From assembly GCF_001638985.1 (NCBI RefSeq), contig NW_017265156.1, forward strand, positions 868,001 to 932,000: a stretch of DNA of 64,000 bases, in the 5' to 3' direction. The notes beneath the pieces are model-generated. The model ran no database searches and was not told the DNA's origin. It saw only the letters and a program-made list of their open reading frames with translations. Positions 11,424 through 23,973 of the stretch are shown piece by piece (within the stretch, counting starts at the first letter, position 1; every line of letters begins with the position of its first letter). Position numbers and translations under genes: made by a program. The stretch comes from Phycomyces blakesleeanus NRRL 1555(-) (lineage: Eukaryota > Mucoromycota > Mucoromycetes > Mucorales > Phycomycetaceae).

Positions 11424-11940
11424 TTAATATTACTTTTGTATAATAATAATAATAATAATAAATGTAAGCCAAACCAGTATGATTCAAAGTAGTAAAGACT
11501 CTTTTATATGTATATGTATATTTCTCAACAAAACTATAAAATTAAATTAAAATCAATCTGACTTGACTGTGCTGATAAACATGACGTAATAAATAGTGAG
11601 GTCTTGAGATTTCATAGTTTTGCATTGATCTATAAATGATTTCTTGTTATTGATTTTTGTTGACAATTAATTAAATAATTAATTAATAAACTTACTATTA
11701 AACGCCTGATTTTTTTTCAAGAAAATAAAAATGAGTGAATAAATGAATTTGTACAATGTTTGTATGGAATTCTTTTCTGATAATAATAATAATACTAATA
11801 AATGTAAATTTACCTCGGTTATACGGTCAATTAAACCTCATTTTACGGAAGTCTTTCCGAAATCCCAAAGATTGGCTGATGTCATTTAGGGCATAAAGGT
11901 TAAAGGGATATTAAAAAAAACAGCAAAAAAAAACAACAAT

Positions 11941-11971
<31 letters not shown>

Positions 11972-12674
11972 ATAGCAGCAATAGTAAAAAATAATATATA
12001 TTATTATTATTTTTAAAAAAAAATTAAAATTTACTTGGTGTAATCCTGATAAGACCACTAACAATCTTTCTACTAACAAAACACCCTATTTTATTTTATG
12101 TTGGTTTACTTTACTGAGTAGGCTTTGTCGTTTAGCTTTAGTTATATAAAAGGTGATTTTGAGCGTGCGTGTTCTTGTGTGGGTATATTTGTATATATCG
12201 TGTACAGTATCAGTACCAATAGAACAAAAAAGAAAAGAAAAGAAAAGCCAAACCAATCCTTTCTCACCCTTATTTTCCCTCTTTCCCCGGTTTAGATCTC
12301 AATTTGCGATAATGAGTATAAAATAATAAGAATATGGCATACTAAGTACTAAGTGCTAAGTAGCAAGTAGCAAGTACCAAAATGTGCTGTAACAAGGAAA
12401 CAGGAGATAAATATATATAATACATTTATTCCAATAATCTGTTATCGATATTCATCTTCCGATATCCGATATCCTTCCAAATCAGGAAGAATAATCTCCA
12501 CACATAGAAATATTTATGTACGGTGTGTGTATGTGACAAATGTTGCGTGACTGATCTTTATCCTTTATCCAATCCATCAATGCGATATAAAAAGGGTTGT
12601 ATCCGCTTCCGTTAAATCTACTTTCTCTTTTCTTTATTAAAAATTAAATTAAATAAGTTAAATACTACCCAATC
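11424..12674. other. Intergenic region with CAG and TAA microsatellites
   Basis: Contains trinucleotide runs (TAA near 11441, CAG near 11944-11970) and no supportable gene. The last 100 bases hold the F-box gene promoter. Confidence 0.4.
12585..12591 (+). promoter_or_regulatory. TATA box of the F-box gene
   Basis: TATAAAA lies 84 bases upstream of the ATG at 12675, with a CCAAT sequence at 12568-12572 just before it. Confidence 0.5.
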
Positions 12675-13345
12675 ATGAACCCATTTACCTTACCACCAGA
12701 GATCATCGCCATCATCCTCTCCAACGTCAGCCTTAAAGATCTTGTACGAATCGAACGAACCTCAAAAAAGATCCAATCGTTTTGTCTTTGGGAAATCGGA
12801 CGACGCATTAAAGCAGGATCTTCCATTGACGCATGGGCCATTCTGGTAAAAACAAAACAAATAATAGCCTATTTATTAATAATCAATTAAACAATTTTCT
12901 TTTATATCATTAGATTCATCTTGGTCAGACAAAGGCAATCCCAACAAGATTCGACCCTAAATCAAAAATGGTATATTATTCAGTACCAATGGATCCAATC
13001 GAAATACACGCCATGTTCGATCACAGACGTCAGATACCTTGCTTTGTGTTCTGCAAAGAAAGCAGTCAGGGCCAGCCGATCAGTGATCCGGCAAATCAAG
13101 ACGACTTTAATATCACTGTCGAACAAGGAATGGTCGAAGGAAAGACAGTCGAAGTAGACGTAAAAGGAAAGCTGTGTCAGATACATGCAGCATTAACCAG
13201 AGTCCCAACCCCCTTATCGTCACCCACTATCGAAAAGACAAATCAAGAAACAATGGATGTCCAGCCAATCGCACCATCTCCACTAACCTACATTGTCAAA
13301 GTAACCGAAATGTGTTTACCATTGTCACATTTGTCTGCACACTAA
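12675..13345 (+). CDS. F-box protein
   Basis: Two exons (12675-12845 and 12914-13345) give 200 residues. The N-terminus MNPFTLPPEIIAIILSNVSL, followed by DLVRIERTSKKI, is a good F-box (LPxEI, L-x-D-L, R-x-x-x-x-S-K), the part that docks on Skp1 in an SCF ubiquitin ligase. The remaining 150 residues show no recognised substrate-binding repeat (no LRR, WD40 or Kelch). Target unknown. The intron falls right after the F-box. Confidence 0.75.
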
Positions 13346-13650
13346 AACCCCTAATAGACATTACCTATCTATCTATCTATCTATATATATAGCTATTCTT
13401 TCTTTCTTTAAAAAGAATTAGCTTGTAAATATTCAATTGTACATAATAATTACCTCCACCTCAATTTTTCACTTTAATTTCCCCTCCTCTTTCTTTATAC
13501 TTCTTTAAAACATAAATCTTATCAAGTCATTAATTATTAATTATAACAATATACCTCTTTTAAACAAAGCAAGATATACATACGTACAAATTAAATGTGG
13601 TTGTAAATGACTATCAAATAAAAATAAATCTATACAATTTTTATTTTATT
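13346..13650. other. Convergent intergenic region
   Basis: 3' regions of the F-box gene and the EI24-type gene. Contains a (TATC)n run near 13366-13385 and no gene. Confidence 0.4.
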
Positions 13651-14730
13651 TTAAATATCTTTTTTGGAATCATTTGTATTTTCTGCTACAGCCAGATCAT
13701 TAACAGGTTCTGGTGTATTGATATCATTGGGTGGATCTGTTACTGTTGTGAGCATATAGGCCGCTGCAGCCTGAGCAATACCGTATCCGATAAAACCAAC
13801 ATAGGGGATGCGGATAATAATGTATGCAATGGCCGAGAACCCAAACAAGATATCTTTCCGCCCGCTAAACCATTTCCGTTTCTCAGAGTGAGACATATTC
13901 ATCCTAGCAAAATATGGCTCTAGTAATTCGCGTGTCAAGGATCGCATGCCAATCAAAGCTCGGACCAGGCGCATTACTGCCCACCGTGGTAAAAAGAAAA
14001 AACAGAGTCCAACAGCTATACCCTGGGTATTTCCCAAAGATTTAAATGTTGCATATGCACCTATCAATTTATATCACATGCATATATATATATATATATT
14101 TTATAAATTAAACAAGAGAGAAAGATATATACAGGTTTATATTTTTTATATATTTTTTATATATATTATATATTTACCTGCAGCTGGGAAAACAAACTGG
14201 CCTACGACTGGTAAAAGTGATAGTAAGCAGATGGCTACTCCCAATCGCAACTTTTTCCATGTTCGAAACACATAGTCCTTCATATTTGCCCAGTGTTCTT
14301 TACGGAATTCACGTTTTGCAGCCGGGAGTGTGTAAGGCTTGCGCTCGGGGTGGATACTGTCCACAAAGGCCAGGGATTCTACAAACAGGTCGTCCAATGG
14401 TTTGGCGTAGATGTAGCGCATAAACAGCAGCGTCAGGAACGGAACCGAAGAAACGATTTCGCGCAGAATTGAGGTTACTTTATCATAGGCCGCGTCTGCA
14501 CTTTCGGAATCATAGCTAGAGAACAGCCAGAATACGACACGGAGGATAAAGAGCGGAATGGCAATGAGGAGCTTTGTGATGCAAAAGAGGACGATTGAGA
14601 CGAGTGAAAGGTAGAGAAAGATTCTCAGGAACTTTTGTTTGCGTAGGTTGGGATTCTTTATAACGACAGCAATACCCTGAACGGCGTATTCGGCACCGTT
14701 CAGTAGGCCTGTGAGTGTCCAGCGAGCCAT
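13651..14730 (-). CDS. EI24-domain integral membrane protein (RRT8/LDS-like)
   Basis: Two exons (14730-14178 and 14060-13651) give 320 residues. Several hydrophobic segments are visible: FLRIFLYLSLVSIVLFCI, LIAIPLFILRVVFWLF, LGVAICLLSLLPVVGQFVF, and YIIIRIPYVGFIGYGIAQAA. Together with the KPLDDLFVES and R-x-LxRELLEPYFARM blocks they resemble the EI24/CysZ-like family that includes yeast RRT8, LDS1 and LDS2. The yeast proteins associate with lipid droplets and spore wall; carrying that function over is inference. The start at MARWTL (14730) is preferred over an in-frame ATG at 14775 because MARW fits the conserved start. Confidence 0.7.
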
Positions 14731-15280
14731 TGAAGAGAATAAGGAGGAACGATGATTTTGAGATTTGATGATCAAGATGAGCCAAGAACTTTTTTCTCTT
14801 TCTTTCTTTCTTTCTTTCTTTCTCTGTTCTGACTTTGCTTGTCAGTCCACTTTTTATAGCATTTTCTTTTATGTATATAATAAAATATAATAGGAATCCA
14901 GGAGTTGAATGTGTTCAAAGCTACAGTGTGACGGTGACACGTTTAATGCATCATGGACTTTGCCAAGCACAAACCAAAAATAATAAATTATATAATACAA
15001 TATATACATACACATATTGAACATGCAAGTTTTAACAATCTCTGGGCAAATTTCCCTTTATTATATTATATTATATTATATTATATATTTTTGACAAGCA
15101 ATTTCTCATATAATAATAATTAATGCTCTTTTTTAAAATATTTATATAAAAAAGAAAGAACCTCTTCTAACATTCAGACAAATGCTTTATTAAGAATACA
15201 AAAGAATATATATATATAAACTAAAGACAGAGACAAAGAAACAAAGATGAAGATAGAAAGAAAGAAACTTTTGTTGTGTA
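14731..15280. other. Intergenic region with (CTTT)n and (TTATA)n
   Basis: A CTTT microsatellite at about 14799-14822 and a TTATA run near 15057-15085. No gene seen. Confidence 0.4.
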
Positions 15281-15884
15281 TTATTGTGCGGTCTTCTTTT
15301 CCCACTCCTCGGGTGTGTAGGATTTCTTTAGGTACATAATTAAAGAACATAAAGAATAAAGAAAAATAATAATAATGATGTTAGTAATGAGTGAGAATGA
15401 GAATGATGATGATCATTTAAAACAATAAGTAATCAACCAAATCTACTTCTTTATTACCTGAGAAAAGGCATGAACCTTACTAATCTCATCCTTGAGCTTC
15501 TCATTGACCAACTTGTGTCTAGCCAAAAGTCTCTTTTCTCTAAAAAGAGGAGATACGATAACTACTTCGTACATTTGTCCACAACCAGCAGAGAGATCTA
15601 TGATTTCCTGTTTTTTTTGGAGGATTCTTTATTATTGTTGTTTCGGTTTCTTTAAAAAAAAAAACTAATTTTGTGATTTGTAATTACACATGCACACACA
15701 TAAACATATATGTATATATGTATGTGTACACTGATAAGAAAGAAGAATGTATATTTATTTATTTATATATATATATAAAATAAAAACAAGAAAAGAGAGA
15801 AAATCATACAACATGTTCAGCTTCAAGGCGTTGAAGGATGGCAGTCTTGAGGGAATCTGCTGTTACTCCAGAGTGATCTGCCAT
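15281..15884 (-). CDS. BolA-family protein (BOL2/FRA2-like)
   Basis: Small BolA protein, a partner of monothiol glutaredoxins in cytosolic Fe-S and iron sensing. Three exons (15884-15810, 15607-15458, 15325-15281) give 89 residues. Family hallmarks: an N-terminal helix ([15 protein letters not shown]), then the [15 protein letters not shown] strand with the conserved Cys in [17 protein letters not shown], and the signature IHAFSQ-like IS KVHAFSQ, ending [14 protein letters not shown]. Length and lack of a transit peptide fit the cytosolic BOL2/BOLA2 type rather than the mitochondrial BOL1/BOL3 types. All introns are phase 0. Confidence 0.9.
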
Positions 15885-18599
15885 TGTGAATCTGCCTTTA
15901 AAGAGGTTTGATTTTTTTTAATTCCTTTTTTATATATATTTATTTATTTATTTATTTTTATTTATATAAAAGGCTGTATTGTTTAACAATAAACATTTAA
16001 AATTCATACTTTGATCTAATGGGGAATTAAAACTCAAGATATATCACGTGATTAATGGCACAAGTATTTTTATTGTTAATGTGAATAAGATGTCATTCGT
16101 CTATGGTTAAAGAATATATATTGAAGTTTATCTGATATAATCAATTTACAGAGCCTTTTTCTTTGAATGACATGACATGAACACGACTAATATTGAAGTG
16201 TCTAAAAATAAGATAGAAGATAAGGCATATCTACAATAGACTTTGATAAAGTGAGGATCCAGAAGAAAGATGTGACGATTCCAAGCTTGTAAAATATATC
16301 AATGGAACTGTGGTCTAATGGAACCAGAACATGTAAGCACTTTGTTCATGGCATTCATAGCATCAATTGTCAAAGTTTGTACACCGTCTATATATAATCA
16401 ATAGTCATGTCCAGGACCATATCACTAAAAGAAATATTGTACCTTTTTTTGTTGCTGTTACAAGTAAGAAGGATACCCAGATGCAGGTAACACTTTATGT
16501 TTGTTTCCTTTACTTCAACAAAATTACACAAACACACACACACACATATATATATACATTGATTCTGACGACCGATTTACCTCCCTTCCCTTGCTATTTC
16601 TTGTCAATTAGAGTAGCAAGTGTAGCCAAACAAGGCGGTTCAAAAGGTTCCAATAATATCATTTGCACATCCTGCCCTTTTCATGCAATAACATTTGACA
16701 ATACGAAATATTCTTTCTTTTCCTTCCAAAAGTTAATAAATTAGTGACCTCATTTTTCTGAATAGAAGCAAAGAAGGGTGGAGAGATCAATAAGCCATAC
16801 AAAAAACTATCTGCATAAATATGTATAGATAGACGCAATAGACAGTGACGCCATCAACTCTTATAGCAATAAAAAAAAACAAATCGATGATTTTCAGTAC
16901 CTTATTTTCTATATTTTCTTTCCATAATTTGCAGATATTCATAAGCGAATATTGGAGAGCCTTCACACAGTATCCAAAATACACTACAAGTATACTACTA
17001 TAAAAGAAAAAAATAACTTGATGAATGTATAATATTTGTGAATAAGGGTTGAAAAGTTAGACTGTACTATTTTGAGCCGATTTGGTGACGAAGACACTAC
17101 TTGAACAAATTTTAGTTTATTTATTTTGAAAGAAAAAAGAGCCTGTGGTTTACAAGAGTGACCACAGAACAAAAGCCGGAAAGAAAGTATGAAACGATTG
17201 AAAGTAGAGATTTGTATTGGCGATCCCAATTTAATAATCTTGACACCCGATGATACAAGTAACTGGCAAGGGACACAATTGATGTCACTAGTGTTGTTGC
17301 TACCAGTAGAAGACTAAACCCAACTGGTAAATAAGATAAATAGAGAGAGAGAAAGCACATTTTCAACAACTTGGATGAAAGTAAAACATAAGTTCTTTCG
17401 ACCGGAACTGCCGTTTTAGAAACGAATGAGATTTAGCTTTAGCTTTGGCTCTTGCATTAGCTTCAAACCTTGAAAATCCTTGCCATTCCTTTAATATTCG
17501 ACCTTGATGACCAAACCCGATCCGAATAATTCACAGATTAAAACGAATGAAACAGGAGTTTCCAGAAATTACAAGTTGAAATAACTACCTGAAGAAGTTG
17601 TAAAATGCTCGGCTCCATTTGGGTATATCAAAGATGCCAAAGACGCATACAATTAGACGTTCCAAACATTTTTTTTCTGCGATCCAATGGAACAGTAAGA
17701 TTTATCTTGGATCCAATTATCATTAAAATAAATCATACGTTTATATATAAACTGGGACGATGGACTTTACAAGTAGGCCTGAGGTTGACCTTTCATAGGC
17801 ACTGGATTTAATAAAGACAACTTTGGACATATCCCAGATAAGTACCATAAATGACCAAAAAGAAAAAGAAAAGACAAAAATAAGCAGCAAGCTACACAGT
17901 ACCTAGTAGTCCGGATAAAATAAAATAAATAAATTAAAGCTCGAGACTATTAAGCAAAGAAAGCAAAGTTTTTATTGGTGTAAAGATAGATTTGCCTTCA
18001 TTTTACGACAACACCTGGAGAGGATGAGTAATTGTGGGTATAATGAGGTGGATATCTCAAAGGGCCGAACAACAATGGGAAAAAATGAAGCAGCTCAAAA
18101 CATTAAAAGAAACGTTGTGCCAGCCTGTGACCAATTTTTTTGGAGTCTTGCAAGACGTCTTATGCACAGTGAAGCTATACACTTGTGAGCTCGTGAAACA
18201 AGTATGTATTTTCCAAGTGAATACATATGTCGGTTAATAAGGATATGCAGCTTTTCTACTGCCCTGATGACTTCAAGAAATTTGTCAGAGGGATGAAACC
18301 ATTGATGGTTCTTGCATAGCATAGCATAGCATAGCATAGCATGGCATAGAATGGAATAGCAGATCTCCTATAAAAGAGTCCCTGAATCTGATTGATGATG
18401 ACCACGAAGGAACTAATATCAATTTTACTGGTTATACTGCTAATGAAGACTTGATCGCTTCTCTTCCTTCCACACCTGGTTTCTGGTCATCATATCGTTA
18501 AACATAAACCCTATAAATTTCAACCTTTCTTTCTTTTTGCCCTACTGAGATGTATATAATTACACAAGTTGAAAGGCCTGTATTTAGTGTGGCTTGATA
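15885..18599. other. 2.7 kb gene-poor region with decayed coding-like pieces
   Basis: No intact gene. Short open segments with ordinary amino-acid composition occur (for example 18034-18237 and around 18361-18500) but cannot be joined or named; they are probably eroded mobile-element or gene remnants. A pentanucleotide run (ATAGC)n lies at about 18314-18343. Confidence 0.35.
18314..18343. repeat. Pentanucleotide microsatellite (ATAGC)n
   Basis: About five near-perfect ATAGC units, then degenerate ATGGC/AATGG units up to 18360. A related ATGGC run occurs near 54074. Confidence 0.85.
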
Positions 18600-19110
18600 A
18601 CGAGTAAATGGTTTGTCAAGAAAAGGTATTTGTGATATTGTCACAGGGCAAAGCTACTAGAGTGTATACTAGGATTGCATTGAATGATATTCGTGCTCCA
18701 GACTTTAATTACGACAAGTTTAAAGATACCAAAGGATGTTAAGAAGTCTGGATAAGTAAGCATTGTTACTGCTGTGGAACATTATTTTTAGCTTTTTTTT
18801 TGAAAGAGAAAAAAAGTGTCTTGCCACATTAGATTAAATGAGCCTAGTGTAAGCAAGAGAGACGGTACTACATCATTGTGAGCAGAATTTCTGTTCACTA
18901 GTCTGCAGATATTGGGAGGATATATTACGTCTCGAGGTTGTCACTTTGCCTATCTTCCTTTTTGTATTCTCCTGAACTTAACCTAATTGACCAATTGGTT
19001 CTTTATATATATATATTTATATGTAGACAAAAGTAAATCTCAACGTCATAGAGTTCTATATATAAAGATATCGTTAAAAGAGATGGAGCGATATATTTAT
19101 CATAATCAGA
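18600..19110 (+). pseudogene. Tc1/mariner-like transposase DDE-region relic
   Basis: Around 18918-19010 the frames read GYITSRGCHFAYLP and, after a frameshift, YSPELNLIDQLVL. This matches the YLPPYSPELNPIEQFW block that ends the DDE domain of Tc1/IS630 transposases. Downstream, KSQRHRVL resembles the following KVKR-type motif. Upstream pieces (18600-18740) are weaker. Multiple stops and shifts show it is dead. It could belong to the same family as the 5' relic at 7983, but the two are separate loci. Confidence 0.5.
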
Positions 19111-20426
19111 CAGAGAAGAGGCTGTTGACGGCTTAAGATTAAAAATTATGTATTTTTTCTCTATGACTCTGTTCTTCATGAACAAAAAATAGAACAAGTT
19201 TTACACCGGTGAAAGAAAAGAGAAGTGATTAATGTGGTTTGGATTAATCACCTGCAAAAGAAAAAAAAAGGTCAAGCAATCAGAAAAATCCCTTTTACTC
19301 CACATGTACTTTCTTCTTCTCTTATTTAAAAAGGTGTTTGAGTATTTGAATATATTGCTAAGCTAAATATTCATATTATTAATAGTAGTGGTAGTAGTAC
19401 TAATAGTATAGTCGGTGATAGGTAAAGCTGGTGATGCGTTTGTGAGACGCGACAAATGGGGTTTTCAACAAATGACATTTGATTCCCGAGCAAAACGATA
19501 GACCCAATTATTTTTATTATTATTATTTTTAAAAAAAATAATATACTTCTTTTATATACTTCTTTTATTTATTTATTTTACCGTATAAATTCAGTCTCTC
19601 TCCCTTTCTCTCTATGTGTGTATGTGTATATGAGAGTATGGAAAAGGCAGAAAGAGAGAAAGAGAGAGTATGTGTGTAAACATAATGAATCCCCGGTTTC
19701 TTTTCGGAAGACTCTTTTTCTTCTTCCTCTTCTTTTTTTTTTCTTTCCTTCTTTCCGTCCGTCCGTCTGCCTGGCTACCTGCCTGGCTACCTGCCTGGCT
19801 GGCTGGCTGGCTGCCTTTGGTTTATTGTCCAGTTCCATTTTGATTTTCTAGATCTCTGTGGTCTACAGTGTTCCTAGAAAAGAATCGTAGAATTTCAGAA
19901 TCGGATTTGCTGAGCAGAAAATTCTTTTTATTCTACACATTCCTTTCTGTTCGTACAAAGTCTACAAGCCATTTTATTCACAATAAGAATTTAATCATAG
20001 ATTATATAATATCATTATCCTCAAATATATACACACAGAAAGAGAGCAATTCGATTGCCATAAGAAGAGGGGTAGTGTAACGGTTGAGGAAATTAAACAA
20101 AAAAGAACAAAAAATAATAATAATATTATGAATTATACAAGATTATATTATATATTTATTTATATAATTTTTTTAATAGAGAATAATAGGAGTAAATATG
20201 CTATACAATATACAGTGACCAAAATAATAATAAGTAGAAGAGAATAGGTTGGTCAGAAACAAACAATAGATTGTTCCTCTCTATCTCACTACCTTTCTAT
20301 CTTTCTACTTCTCTGTCTTTCTCATTGTTCTTTCTTCTTCTTTTCTTTTGGTACTAAATCATTAAATCAATAGTATTAAAAGAGAAGAATAAGAAACATA
20401 AGAAGACAAAGAAGAAGAAAAGATCC
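19111..20426. other. Intergenic region rich in simple repeats
   Basis: Pyrimidine tracts and TGCC/TGGC tandem runs near 19768-19815. ORFs spanning them on both strands are low-complexity. No gene supported. Confidence 0.4.
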
Positions 20427-20949
20427 TTAGGCTCCCTGAAGGCGAGGGTCTTTGTTATAATCTTGATAAGATGGTGGTGGTATAGCTACACTGGTGCCTT
20501 GTGGTTTGTAAGCAGGAGGTGTTGTAGAAGAACTAGGGTTGGTGGTGGTAGCTGTGGCGCGATTGTCTGGATATGGTTGCCCGTAGTATGGGTTGGGTGG
20601 GTCTTGGATATTGATTGTTGTATGGTTTGGAGGACTGTAGACGGGTGCTGCATACTGTTGGTAAGCAGGAACAGCTACTCTTTGTGTAGAAGCTATAGTA
20701 TTAAACCGGGTTAGTGAACAACTGATCAAACCATAGATATGCATCTCTTTATGTTACTATTTCTATTTCTATTTTTATTGTATTTGACTTGATTTTGTAC
20801 TTATATTTATGTTTCTTATATATATATATAGTTTTTTCTTTACCTGTCATACGTGCTCTGGCAGCATTTCTATTCCTCTTTATAAAGAAGAAGATGGAAA
20901 AGACAAGTATAATGACGCATACAATCCACAGTGCGTTGTAGTAATACAT
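20427..20949 (-). CDS. Small single-pass membrane protein with PPxY motifs
   Basis: Two exons (20949-20844 and 20692-20427) give 123 residues. After a short N-terminus comes one hydrophobic segment (WIVCVIILVFSIFFFI) followed by a basic KRNRNAARAR stop-transfer sequence, so the remainder is probably cytosolic. The tail is proline- and tyrosine-rich, with two PPxY motifs (PPAY, PPSY) plus NPYYG. PPxY motifs recruit WW domains of Rsp5/NEDD4 ubiquitin ligases, so an adaptor role in membrane-protein ubiquitylation is plausible, but it is inference. No named family was recognised. Confidence 0.65.
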
Positions 20950-21657
20950 TGTTATGTTTTGTGTATGCTGTGTATGCTGTGTATGTGTTTATGTAAAAGT
21001 GTGTATATAGAAAATAGTAGTTGAATAGTAAAGAAAGACGTCCAATCTATATTTTTTGATCAATTTTGGGTCTTTTACACCCTACGGCATGTGATGACTG
21101 GCATTCAAACCCCATTTCAGAACGCGGTTTTAAGAATATAATATATATATTATTTTTTATATTTTATTTTATTTTATACAAAGTCTAGTATAAAATTTTT
21201 AATCATTTTGCTTGGCTTGCTGAGCCAATCCAAACCACTATCAGATTACAAGCAATTGATAGATAGATAGAAAGAAAGAAAAAAGAATTTTCTTTTTAAT
21301 ACATATATATATATATCATACTATTCATACATACATAGATACATACATATATCATTCATTTTATGCAAGCTTTATAAATTACTTCTTTAGATATACATTT
21401 ATATACATATACATATATTGCTAAATTATCTCATAAATCAAAACCAAAACCAAAGGCAAAGGCAAAGGCAAACAATAAGAATTAAATGTGTGTGTGTGTG
21501 TGCATGTATTTATATGTGGGTATTATATTTGTATATGAAATGTTAGCATTTTTACAGTCTTAACTCTAGTGGCTTGTAAAAATGTGACTCGTTCTCCTTG
21601 TTCCTTTACTCCAAAAAAAGCTCAATCGACACTCTCTCATTTATTATACATACGATC
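20950..21657. other. Divergent intergenic region
   Basis: Lies between the PPxY gene and EBP2 and contains TA, CATA and TG dinucleotide-type repeats. No gene seen; both promoters are presumably here. Confidence 0.4.
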
Positions 21658-23097
21658 ATGTCACCCGTGGCCTCTAGAAAACAATTAAGAAAGAGCAAGA
21701 AGGCTGCCAAGGTTGCTTCTCCAGTCGAAGAGGTAGTCGAGCCTGTTGTTGAACAAGTTGAAGAAGAAGAAGACGATATTGAAGAAGTTCTTGAAAACGA
21801 CGAAGACGAGGAAGACGAAGAAGAATTTAGCGATGACGAAGAAGACGTTGTTGTCAAGGAACAGCGCCCTCTCTACAATGACGAGGTACAATTCCCCCCT
21901 TTTTTCATTTTGCTTTAATTTTAATTTTTAATTTAATGTATCACTATTATGTTATATATTTCAAATTTATAAGAAGTATAAACAGCTTTTCAGTCAAATA
22001 ACCAACATATGTATTTATTCTTTGCATTATTCTTTCTATGCTTTAACATTACCAAACGATCCAAAAACAACAACAAACAAAAATATGCACCTATATATGT
22101 ATATAGGCTGCTTTGACAAGACTTGCCAATGATCTTAAGCTCAAGGATCTCCCTTGGATCGAGACAATGGTCGTAACTTCTTCAGAGCCCACCGTTGTTG
22201 CCGATGTCGAGGACGAAATGGCAAGAGAACTTTCATTCTATCAACAAGCTTTGGAAGCAGCAAACATTGCTAGAGACCTCGTTAACCAGGCTGGCGATGC
22301 ATTCACACGTCCTGACGATTACTTTGCCGAGATGTTGAAGAGTGACGAACATATGGCCAAGGTAAGAAATAAGCAGTGCGATATATAAATATATATAAGC
22401 AATAGCAGAACTAAAATATAGGCTATAATTATTATTACTATTATTGGGTGTAAATTTCTGCCTCTCTCTCTAACTGCTATTATTTATAATGTCCATAGGT
22501 CAGACAGAGATTGTTGGATGAAACCGCTCGTCTCAAGGCTTCCGCAGATGCTAAGCGTCAGCGCAACCTCAAGAAGTTCGGCAAGAAGGTTCAGGTTGAG
22601 AAGCAATTGGAGAGACAGAAGCAAAAGACAGATATGCTTGATAAGATCAAGCTTCTCAAGCGCAGTAAGTAAATTGTACACGTATAATACACACACACAT
22701 ATATATATATATATATATCTGTGTCTGTGTCTGTGTGTGTGTTGGTTTAATTCAGAGTCTCAAATTTACTTAATCTTAATATTTTTGTTGTATAGAGCGT
22801 AAGGATGGTGCTGGAGGTGATCTCACATTGGATAATGACTTTGATATCGCACTCGAGAACACAACCGACAAAAAGCGTGCAAAGACAGACAGCTCCCAAA
22901 AGGGCTCTAAGAAGGACGCTCCCCAGAAGGGTGCCAAACGTGCTCACAAGGATACTAAGTACGGTATGGGTGGCAAGAAGAGACACGCAAAGTCCAACAC
23001 CGCAGAGTCATCTGGCGCATTGGGTGGTTTCAACAAGATGAAGGGCAAGCCCATCTACAAGGCCAAGGGAAAGACTGTCGGAAAGGCCAAGCGATAA
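21658..23097 (+). CDS. EBP2: rRNA-processing protein EBP2
   Basis: Nucleolar factor needed for 60S pre-rRNA processing. Four exons (21658-21885, 22107-22361, 22499-22664, 22796-23097) give 316 residues. Domains in order: basic N-terminus (SRKQLRKSKKAAK); acidic stretch (about residues 40-70, EDDIEEVLENDEDEEDEEEF); conserved core beginning LYNDEAALTRLANDLKLKDLPWIETM, with RELSFYQQALEAA and RPDDYFAEMLKSDEHM; the RNLKKFGKKVQVEK block; and a lysine-rich tail with KYGMGGKKRHAKSN and GKPIYKAKGKTVGKAKR. The C-terminal GKxxGKAKR and KYGxGGKKR blocks are diagnostic. The ATG follows a short leader at 21658. Confidence 0.95.
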
Positions 23098-23973
23098 AGA
23101 AGGAGAAAATAAGAACAATAATTACACACGCACAAGTACAAGTACAAGTAAAGAACAAGTACATGTACAAATCAATCATATACACAGCACATTTTAGCCT
23201 TCCCTCACCTATCAAAAAAAATCAAACAGAAAGAAAGAAAGAAAAGAAAAGAAACGACCAAATCAATAAAGATGATCAGCATTCAAATATCCATTCTCAC
23301 AAGACTTCTTTACCAACAAAACTTCATTGAATAACATAAATATACACACACAGAAAGAGAACAAATGATTATATGAGAGAAAGGGAAATATATCTGGGAG
23401 TGCCCTGAATCAATGAAAAGGTTCTTGTTCAAAACAAGTGTATTATCTAGTAGAAAAGCTATATGAGCCCTTTAAACATTTTTACATTTCCTTTTCGAGT
23501 TGAAAAAGGTGATTTAAATGCCAGCTGTCTATAAATGGCGTCAAAATACTAAACTATTTACTAAATTAACAGGCAAATAAAGTGGTAGCTGGTCTAAATG
23601 ACAGTTACTTGATCTAAGATTTGCACTACAAATAATTCTATCCTAACGCTAAACAAAATCAAGACATTTAATTGGCTACAGCTATTTACACTTCCAAAAA
23701 AAGAAATCGGGTACTGAATTGCATTAAAGTATCAGATTTTTTTTATCAATCAAAAAGCTTTTTTTTTAAGCTGGTAAGTACACCGGGGATCGAAATACAC
23801 GTGATGGGTCAAACAAAATGTCTTGCTACAAATCTTGTCAACTTTGATATATATATATTTTTTTCTATTTATTTTATTTATTTATTTTATTAATTAATTA
23901 ATTAATTAAAAAAAAAATAAGAAAAGAAAAGAAAAAAAAAATAACAAATAAAATATAAACTACATTTGCTACA
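23098..23973. other. Intergenic region
   Basis: AT-rich, with homopolymer and TTAA runs near 23880-23915; no gene recognised. Confidence 0.4.

Noticed and set aside
12980..13186. Minus-strand 68-codon ORF
   Set aside because: Antisense to the second exon of the F-box gene, no family signal.
16367..16744. 125-codon plus-strand ORF
   Set aside because: Contains CA/TA repeat translation and no conserved motif; likely chance or eroded sequence.
19578..19851. Lys/Arg-rich and Ser/Leu-rich ORFs on opposite strands
   Set aside because: Produced by pyrimidine tracts and TGCC/TGGC repeats.
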